From Erysipelotrichia bacterium (GTDB lineage: Bacteria > Bacillota_I > Bacilli_A > Erysipelotrichales > Erysipelotrichaceae), in NCBI GenBank assembly GCA_009916335.1, contig SAAR01000080.1:1-12327 (forward strand): DNA of 12,327 nucleotides. Reading direction: 5' to 3'. A program made the translations under genes and the position numbers. The notes below the pieces were generated by a model, which was not told the DNA's origin, did no database searches, and saw nothing but the letters and a program-made list of their open reading frames with translations. Shown here piece by piece: positions 8,401 to 12,327 of this stretch (its first letter is position 1; each line of letters begins with the position of its first letter).

Positions 8401-9589
8401 ACTTCATATATTCTTCTCGTGAAACAGAAATCTTCGAAATAAAGGCAGCAGAATCTTCTATATGACCTTCTATCAGTTTGCCATTTTTTATAATACTATC
8501 CAATTGTGTTAATTCATCAATAGATAATTGGTCAGTTCTTCCCATACCATTAGCATAATTAATGGTAACATCTATTGATGGAGTTGTATCTAATTCTATA
8601 TATTTTTCAGATAATCCTTTTCGAATATCACTCAATTCATTCTCAGAAAGACTATCCCATTTTGATTCATCTACCCAAATGGAACCAGAATTAATATCGT
8701 AGTCTTCTACTCCTAGTTGTCCTTTTATTATCTGATCAACTTGTTGCTCGCTACTTGTTTCGTCAACCGTTACATAGAGTTTGTCATTCTCAATTTCAAT
8801 ACTTTCTGGTAAAATCGAAACAGGGGTACAACTTTGTTTGATAATCTTTTCTTGAATATCCACAAAACGTTGCCAAATATCTCGAATCGTATTTACATCC
8901 GACTCTAGGTTATTATTGCTTCTTTCCTTTAAAGTAGGTTTATTAAGAAGATTATGCTTATTAAGTTGTTCTTCTCTTTCTCTTTTACGTTCCTCCTTCG
9001 TTTTTTTTATAGGACGAGTTAATGCATCAAGCGCACTTAAATCTATGCTACCAAGCAGCCTAGGCCTCATATCTATTTTAGGTGCTTTAATTCTAAGAAG
9101 ATTCTCTTGTGGGTTAGGTGAATCAGATCCCTCATTATCAACATATGGGGATACTGGTATATTCCCAGATGGTGCAGAAAGACGTTCTTTTATAACTCTT
9201 CTACCATCTATTGCTTCTTTACATTTTTCTTTGACATCAGTTAGTGTCCAAAATGCTAACTTATCTATTTTTGATTGATCCTTAGGCACAAATATCATTC
9301 TTGTTGGCAAAAGAATCATTGTGTCATCTCTCAGTTTACTCCACCCATGAGAGTCTAAATTCTCGCGGTTGGTATCTGGATCAACCGTAAAAAAGTCCTC
9401 CTTCCAATAAATAGAAAAGAGTCTTTTACCAGCACCATAATAGTTTATTATAGCGTCATATTGTTCGTCAGAAAGCCTTGCGTTTGGACTTATGTCGTCT
9501 AAACTCATGCCTTTGTTTTGTAAAAGCTCAGCAATGGTTTGTACACCAATATTAAGCTCTTCAGTTACTTTAGATAATCTAATTGACAT
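5417..9589 (-). CDS. IF2N-like domain fused to Upf1-like SF1 helicase
   Basis: This is a 1390-aa protein. Residues 1 to about 50 (RLSKVTEELNIGVQTIAELL, then SDEQYDAIINYY) resemble the N-terminal domain of Bacteroidota translation factor IF-2, a small fold reused in other proteins. A charged linker (KKTKEERKREREEQ) lies near residue 200. Residues about 230-810 hold unrecognised alternating strand/helix segments. The helicase core covers about 815-1370: GPPGTGKST at 841-849 (Walker A, K847), SETNLAVDNA, DESS at 1051-1054 (motif II), GDHRQLPP, QYRMHP at 1146-1151, DRFQG at 1290-1294, and NVALSRAK with R1349 (motif VI). These define an SF1B Upf1/DNA2/NAM7-type ATPase that moves along DNA or RNA. 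The gene overlaps the preceding gene by 11 nt and the next by 4 nt, so it is in one translation unit with the DarT-like protein. The inferred role is to generate or follow single-stranded nucleic acid for the transferase. The substrate cannot be told from sequence. Confidence 0.9.
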   Translation of the reverse strand: MSIRLSKVTEELNIGVQTIAELLQNKGMSLDDISPNARLSDEQYDAIINYYGAGKRLFSIYWKEDFFTVDPDTNRENLDSHGWSKLRDDTMILLPTRMIFVPKDQSKIDKLAFWTLTDVKEKCKEAIDGRRVIKERLSAPSGNIPVSPYVDNEGSDSPNPQENLLRIKAPKIDMRPRLLGSIDLSALDALTRPIKKTKEERKREREEQLNKHNLLNKPTLKERSNNNLESDVNTIRDIWQRFVDIQEKIIKQSCTPVSILPESIEIENDKLYVTVDETSSEQQVDQIIKGQLGVEDYDINSGSIWVDESKWDSLSENELSDIRKGLSEKYIELDTTPSIDVTINYANGMGRTDQLSIDELTQLDSIIKNGKLIEGHIEDSAAFISKISVSREEYMKYLFGEHYVTYEKKKKKQTESTIIELLEYRNQYIPWEIMQQHSDIVLTCKYYTIIFKINNPAANEELKDSFDCYFPNTDTFEFCRSFTKKDPVFEGYIEEVNDNIDAFLDYATMYCNKDDINIDVLFVYTVSKHQLVKSKLREVGTFVASKGSDYRYNGETGAIGIDFNWRNQDVSQLITEIEDAVPFIKVNVHDEHRYKCKVYTQLAGFEELKTALEDKYEDIFVENDSINHQIKIKLPYIESELYTNLSINLESDLKELIYSGVDITFANKVDGKIRLNIKYNSDSRLEDLKDSIEDMKRADFGFTLNEKDIPFGKLLKANYPNLVFDIDAEDEKKEAIIEAFNSKAITTIIPILTGDLEKISRLKSTFTMATSGQELVNPRLQNFIFDSSQARKTNDIEDILKQDGFVYKDFCRHLLNENINEPQKQAILKAMYAEDMAIIQGPPGTGKSTAIAELIWQLIRKGLQQGNKRERILLTSETNLAVDNAIARIVNTKTNLVKPVRFGGEEKLESEGLQFSIELMKRWVEEGDSCFTSTDDEEDVDSSFEKSLILKNWLGNISRRAFYGIEDDDKHIVSKWQNYLDNPSKVLREITYQRYIENANIVGATCSSIGDKRAGNKEFNGFTQFFHNYCDVFKQRNKSKAKIEFTTVIQDESSKATPAELVLPFVYGERAIVIGDHRQLPPMLDKEEFENTLEYALKAAITDTDKEEIKKLRQYVEEHFNEMEISHFQRLYEHIDSSLKGTFNLQYRMHPDINDVIEQFYREDGGLRCGLVYPNDLGVNDKDVTKPTSRYHGIDIPGLIDHNTHVLFIDTTSPEMMDGTSRVNYGEIETIDKLLSRFEASSSFNRYLSKFSKEEDKQIGIISFYGKQIKQLKAISYKHPNLSTRVSTVDRFQGMERNIVIVSMVRSNLIQSSKNQKADWKRYHDYGYATQNSLGFAQSPNRLNVALSRAKRLLVIVGNKELFSSLDIYNRLFSTIESNTNNKVLKQNEI
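9579..9589 (-). other. 11-nt gene overlap preceded by a purine-rich ribosome-binding site
   Basis: The macro-like gene ends with TAG at 9581-9579, inside the start of the helicase gene (ATG 9589-9587). Just upstream of that ATG the minus strand reads CGAGAAGA, the most Shine-Dalgarno-like stretch before any gene in the window, although it lies unusually close to the start codon. It supports the ATG choice and suggests coupled translation. Confidence 0.6.
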
Positions 9590-10334
9590 TCTTCTCGTTT
9601 TTTGAGTTTAGATATTCTTTTGGATTACAAACCTTGTATCCATTGTTTTTGAATGTTATATCACTTTGACTATTGAATGGGTAAAAAACTATTTTCTCCG
9701 CTTCAATGCCGAGTTCTGCTTCTGATATCACATTGCCTTCGCTGTCCTGTAAAGAGAATCCACCTTCTTTACTAAAAGGAATGTTATTATCAATAAGATA
9801 ACGAATTATACTATGGACTCTTTCATCGTAGTAATCAAATATTTTATCATCGAGCGTCTTATCATTAATTGCTATACAATTTGATAAAAAATAACTCTTG
9901 CATTCTGCTCGATAAACTTTCAAAAATGCCTCAGGAAGCATCACGTTAGACAATCCCAATAACCCTCTGAACATGTTAGCAACTTTCATTACGTCAAAAC
10001 CTGCATGACCGCAACCAATAGCAGTGACAAGGAATTGATATTTACAGTTTTCACGAACGAATTTCTCAAATCGAATAACAGCATTAGAGAGTTCTTCTAT
10101 TGAAAAGCCTTTAGTTGGAAGAGCATAACATCTACCTGTGAGACCATCAACAGCACCCACTTTTGCACCAAAGCATTTAGCGGCAAGTCCAGCTGCTCCA
10201 TGCTTTTGGCTACCATTTGTATCTGTACCGAATACAAAGATTTGGTTATTTCTTAACGTAGTTATCTTTGCAGGAGTATTCCGTTTATACCCAAGCAAGA
10301 CATCGTTTAAGAGTTTATAATATGAGTCTTCCAT
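9579..10334 (-). CDS. Macro-like protein of the phage-associated A1S_2505 type
   Basis: The protein has 251 aa from the ATG at 10334. That start lies 16 nt after the upstream stop and is preferred to a TTG at 10373 that would overlap the upstream gene. Motifs seen are IFVFGTD at about 32-38, HGAAGLAAKCFGA at about 45-57, GLTGRCYALPTK, a glycine loop AIGCGHAGF at about 108-116, and VMLPEAF at about 134-140. This set is typical of a small Rossmann-like family widespread in phages and mobile DNA (A1S_2505-like), regarded as related to macrodomains. The glycine loop lies where macrodomains hold a nucleotide diphosphate. Beyond residue about 150 is a tail I do not recognise (IIRYLIDNNIPFS, GGFSLQDSEGN). 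Its 3' end overlaps the helicase start by 11 nt. A role in binding or hydrolysing ADP-ribose or NAD-like ligands is inferred from fold resemblance and from the DarT/DarG neighbours. Confidence 0.7.
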   Translation of the reverse strand: MEDSYYKLLNDVLLGYKRNTPAKITTLRNNQIFVFGTDTNGSQKHGAAGLAAKCFGAKVGAVDGLTGRCYALPTKGFSIEELSNAVIRFEKFVRENCKYQFLVTAIGCGHAGFDVMKVANMFRGLLGLSNVMLPEAFLKVYRAECKSYFLSNCIAINDKTLDDKIFDYYDERVHSIIRYLIDNNIPFSKEGGFSLQDSEGNVISEAELGIEAEKIVFYPFNSQSDITFKNNGYKVCNPKEYLNSKNEKNVN

Positions 10335-10350
10335 ATATTCTAGAAGTTTA

Positions 10351-11001
10351 TTACCATTCAAATTTTCTTTCAAGAATTAGTGCATACAGATTCTTGATTA
10401 ACTGTGTCTTGAAGTCCAGAAAAGGTACAATATCGTTCTTTTCAACCTTATACGATTGGTCTTTCATCCTTATCGATAAGCTAGTAAGACTTTTATGACA
10501 TTCTATAATTTTTCGCATAAAAAGTTCTTTTTCTTCTTTGGATGAAAAATCAAATATATCCATCTTATTTTTGAGGAAAGACTCTAATTCACTTACTGTA
10601 GAAAGCAATGTAGTAGGAATACCATTTTGACATTCGTTGATTATGGGACTAAATGTTTTTTCTAATACAGAATCCAACCTTTGTATAGTATCAACCCTCA
10701 GTCTAAAGAGCTGCATTGCTTTCTGATGTTCAATTTCACGTTCATGTCTTTTCTCCTGCTCATTGTTTTTTGCATCTTCATTCATTTGACGATTTCTTTC
10801 TATAGATTTTGTTAGATCAATAAAAACAACTATGTTTATTAAAGCCAAAACAGGGGAAAGTGTACTAGCGAAGAATGTTGCAAAATCACTCCAATCAGAT
10901 TGCCTGTTCGACAAACCAACATGAAATTGATAGAAGTATGTCAACAAAACTCCTATGGAGAGAATTGCAACGATTGTACATACATAATTTTTATTTGTCA
11001 T
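10351..11001 (-). CDS. Two-helix membrane protein with coiled coil, possible abortive-infection-type effector
   Basis: The protein has 216 aa from the ATG at 11001; a TTG at 11031 would add 10 residues but is a weaker start. Two hydrophobic segments stand out: residues about 6-26 (VCTIVAILSIGVLLTYFY) and about 40-61 (FFASTLSPVLALINIVVFI). A short loop with DWSDF sits between them. A charged, probably coiled-coil stretch rich in E, K, R and Q follows at about 64-105, and then a soluble helical tail. The layout (tandem helices with a DWxxF-then-LSP element, then a coiled coil) recalls membrane proteins of the putative abortive infection (putAbiC) type and other phage-defence membrane proteins. 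Sequence identity cannot be judged here. It follows the HAD gene after a 67-nt gap and precedes the macro-like gene by 16 nt. A role at the inner membrane in the same defence unit is inferred only. Confidence 0.7.
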   Translation of the reverse strand: MTNKNYVCTIVAILSIGVLLTYFYQFHVGLSNRQSDWSDFATFFASTLSPVLALINIVVFIDLTKSIERNRQMNEDAKNNEQEKRHEREIEHQKAMQLFRLRVDTIQRLDSVLEKTFSPIINECQNGIPTTLLSTVSELESFLKNKMDIFDFSSKEEKELFMRKIIECHKSLTSLSIRMKDQSYKVEKNDIVPFLDFKTQLIKNLYALILERKFEW

Positions 11002-11028
11002 ATTATTAACTCTATTAGTCGTTCGTAT

Positions 11029-11062
11029 CAAATTTTACAATTTTAAAACTAAAGAATCTAAA
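11029..11062 (-). promoter_or_regulatory. Weak candidate Bacteroidota promoter in the only sizeable intergenic gap
   Basis: The gap between the HAD stop and the membrane-protein ATG contains TTTAG (11062-11058) and, 20 nt further on, TAAAATTTG (11037-11029). Bacteroidota housekeeping promoters carry TTTG near -33 and TAnnTTTG near -7. Both elements here are one step off (TTTAG for TTTG; one extra base in the -7 element). The DNA is very AT-rich, so a chance match is easy. If real, it would allow the last five cassette genes to be made independently of the methyltransferase. Confidence 0.2.
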
Positions 11063-11068
11063 CAAAAC

Positions 11069-11977
11069 CTAGACTAAATGCTTTGGAACTGAATTATAAA
11101 ATCCACGTTTTTCTTGCTCTTGTTTCTTTATTCTATCGGCAAATTCCTTTATCTTGTTGCATATCCACATAGAGGCTGTAGTGCCATTTGAATAATCAGC
11201 TTCAGCAAACATATCAATACGTCCATCTTCTCTGAGTTGCTCAACTTGATGAAAGGCTCTTTCATTACCTTTAGGGTAGATAGCAAAAGTTGCTCCTCCT
11301 TTTCCTTTTACAACCGAGAATGCAGGTACATCACTTGGCCCATCTGCAATATAAATCATATTCTTAAAATCCACACGTCTTTGTTCAAATGTTAATTTAC
11401 TGTTTACATTTGCATCATTACCTTCTGTAATCCCCTTGTTTATTTCAAAAATGGCACGTGTCTTTGTTGTATTATCAATGGTATATCCAATTTCAGCTAT
11501 AACAGATTTACCATCTTTATCGGTTGCTTCTATCATCTCACAACCCCAGATTTCTTTTACGTAGTCCATTATCGAAGTCCCTCTAATCACTTGAGCAAAT
11601 CCCGTACTAACAATATAATGTTCTATTCTTATATTATATTCTTTGCAAACGGGATCATCATTAAGTAAGTTCTGAGTAGTTTTGAAAATATCAGGAATTC
11701 CTTTATAAAATTTCTGCTTTTTTCCATAACTTTTCAATTTTTCATTGTTAAGTCCCTTAAATGTACCATCACTAACAGAGCTTAAAAACTTATTCAAATA
11801 GATGGTGTCTTGATTCACCTTTACTCCTTGTTCCTTTAAATATTTACTCGGTAATGAATTTACTTCTTTCCAAAAATCAGAAGCATTCACTTTATATTCT
11901 TCAAAGATTGGATCTTGCATATAACCATCGACTAATGTCTTATCAAAATCCCATATAATTGCTATAATGTTTTGCAT
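11069..11977 (-). CDS. HAD-superfamily hydrolase (predicted phosphatase)
   Basis: This 302-aa protein carries all HAD landmarks. Motif I DFDKT is at residues 10-14, with nucleophile D10 and acid/base D12. A cap insertion of about 110 residues follows. Motif II is VSTGF with S124/T125; K172 or a nearby lysine could serve as motif III; motif IV is ADGPSDVPAF, with D212 and D216 binding magnesium. HAD enzymes of this layout usually hydrolyse phosphomonoesters. The substrate cannot be read from the sequence. The ATG at 11977 lies 4 nt after the methyltransferase TGA, so this is the first gene of the AT-rich cassette and is probably expressed from the methyltransferase promoter. A role in clearing a phosphorylated nucleotide or ADP-ribose-derived product would fit the neighbours but is speculative. 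A DNA or RNA end phosphatase role is an alternative. Confidence 0.85.
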   Translation of the reverse strand: MQNIIAIIWDFDKTLVDGYMQDPIFEEYKVNASDFWKEVNSLPSKYLKEQGVKVNQDTIYLNKFLSSVSDGTFKGLNNEKLKSYGKKQKFYKGIPDIFKTTQNLLNDDPVCKEYNIRIEHYIVSTGFAQVIRGTSIMDYVKEIWGCEMIEATDKDGKSVIAEIGYTIDNTTKTRAIFEINKGITEGNDANVNSKLTFEQRRVDFKNMIYIADGPSDVPAFSVVKGKGGATFAIYPKGNERAFHQVEQLREDGRIDMFAEADYSNGTTASMWICNKIKEFADRIKKQEQEKRGFYNSVPKHLV

Positions 11978-11981
11978 AACT

Positions 11982-12327
11982 TCAAAATATTAAATCTTTA
12001 AATCGTTTTTCAAAATGTGCCCATGCGTGGCGATAGTCTTCTATGCGGTCGCATTTGGTGAATGGAGCATAGTAGGTTACTTGCTCGCCTCGGTAGAGTT
12101 CGCTCTTTTCTATGGTGTGGATGTAAGTTTCTCCGGGCTTCATATCTTTGATAGTATTCCATACTGGACGATCCACACCAACTCCCGTTAAGCCTTTTGA
12201 ACAGGTGAAAACGATGTTACCTCGGGTGTCGTACCAGGTGTCGTTCTCGTTTTGCTGGAGGACGGGGAACTGAATCTCATACATCATGATGAGTTCTTCT
12301 AAATTCAAGCCTAAAGCCATGGCACTG
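11982..12327 (-). CDS. C-terminal end of a large DNA methyltransferase-type protein (Eco57I/PglX-like)
   Basis: The frame is open to the window edge. An in-frame ATG at 12320 exists, but codons for Ser and Ala precede it and the sequence looks like the inside of a domain, so this is read as the last 115 or so residues of a longer protein. The stretch LGLNLEELIMMYEIQFPVL, then TWYDTRGNIVFT and GVGVDRPVW, resembles the tail of large class I SAM-dependent DNA methyltransferases (Eco57I/PglX type) that carry a target-recognition region and sit in restriction or DISARM-like operons. The protein ends in KDLIF and TGA at 11982. GC is about 46% by hand count, well above the downstream cassette. The catalytic NPPY-type motif is outside the window, so the assignment rests on tail resemblance and the partner helicase at 1-308. 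A stand-alone small protein starting at 12320 is possible but less likely. Confidence 0.6.
   Translation of the reverse strand, partial: SAMALGLNLEELIMMYEIQFPVLQQNENDTWYDTRGNIVFTCSKGLTGVGVDRPVWNTIKDMKPGETYIHTIEKSELYRGEQVTYYAPFTKCDRIEDYRHAWAHFEKRFKDLIF

Larger units (their letters stand above)
309..11981 (-). other. AT-rich six-gene accessory cassette inside a methyltransferase-helicase operon
   Basis: All six genes between the two flanking genes share direction and tight spacing. Sampled lines are mostly 20-32% GC, against about 43-46% in the flanks. At each border there is a gap of exactly 4 nt. No transposase, integrase, tRNA or clear terminal inverted repeat is visible, so the route of entry is unknown. 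The inference is a nested, horizontally acquired defence module that uses the host operon's transcription. Confidence 0.55.

Noticed and set aside
8916..9278. Plus-strand open frame of 120 aa with a hydrophobic, serine-rich start
   Set aside because: It is antisense to the lysine/arginine-rich linker of the helicase protein, which automatically yields leucine- and serine-rich frames; no start signal or family resemblance.
10138..10498. Two overlapping plus-strand open frames across the macro-like/membrane gene junction
   Set aside because: Both sit opposite well-supported minus-strand genes and resemble no protein family.
11002..11031. TTG start at 11031 for the membrane protein, and likewise TTG at 10373 for the macro-like protein
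   Set aside because: Both would use a rare start when an in-frame ATG lies shortly downstream (11001 and 10334). The 10373 start would also overlap the upstream gene by 23 nt, and the added residues carry no conserved motif.
11002..11068. A rho-independent terminator in the gap after the HAD gene
   Set aside because: The gap holds short AT-only self-complementary runs such as TTTTAAAA but no GC-containing stem with a loop and T-tract.

Overview
The window is a compact block of genes that all read on the minus strand, so transcription runs from high to low coordinates. It is almost entirely coding and holds eight genes. The two outermost genes run off the window edges. Junctions are tight: 4-nt gaps, stop/start overlaps and a 2-nt gap. 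The only non-trivial gap is about 67 nt, at 11002-11068. The AT-rich sequence, the near absence of Shine-Dalgarno motifs before most ATGs, and the protein families suggest a Bacteroidota host (Bacteroides/Prevotella-like). This is an inference, because no rRNA or other taxonomic marker is present.

Flanks: 11982-12327 is the C-terminal end of a large DNA methyltransferase-type protein (Eco57I/PglX-like tail). 1-308 is the N-terminus of a DEAD/DEAH-box helicase of the kind found beside such methyltransferases, and it is cut at its Walker A motif. By hand count both flanks are about 43-46% GC.

Core: 309-11981 is AT-rich; sampled conventional coding lines are about 20-32% GC, with a peak near 43% over the conserved helicase P-loop. 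In transcription order it encodes: (1) a HAD-fold hydrolase, 11069-11977; (2) a small protein with two predicted membrane helices and a coiled coil, 10351-11001; (3) a macro-like protein of the phage-associated A1S_2505 type, 9579-10334; (4) a 1390-aa protein joining an IF2N-like N-terminus to a C-terminal Upf1-like SF1 helicase, 5417-9589; (5) a 1468-aa protein with at least 20 W-x-W/D-W repeats ending in a DarT-like (DUF4433) ADP-ribosyltransferase, 1014-5420; (6) a DarG-like macrodomain protein, 313-1011, which starts 2 nt after gene 5 ends.

Interpretation: genes 5 and 6 keep the darT-darG toxin-antitoxin order, but the toxin domain sits at the tip of a giant repeat protein and is translationally coupled to a helicase gene (ATGA overlap). 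DarT modifies thymidines in single-stranded DNA, and DarG macrodomains remove the mark. A helicase that supplies ssDNA, a repeat scaffold that may sense invaders, and a second ADP-ribose-type binding fold make a coherent hypothetical anti-phage system based on reversible DNA ADP-ribosylation. It is embedded as an accessory cassette inside a methyltransferase-helicase defence operon. The domain calls rest on motifs read by eye; the mechanism is inference.
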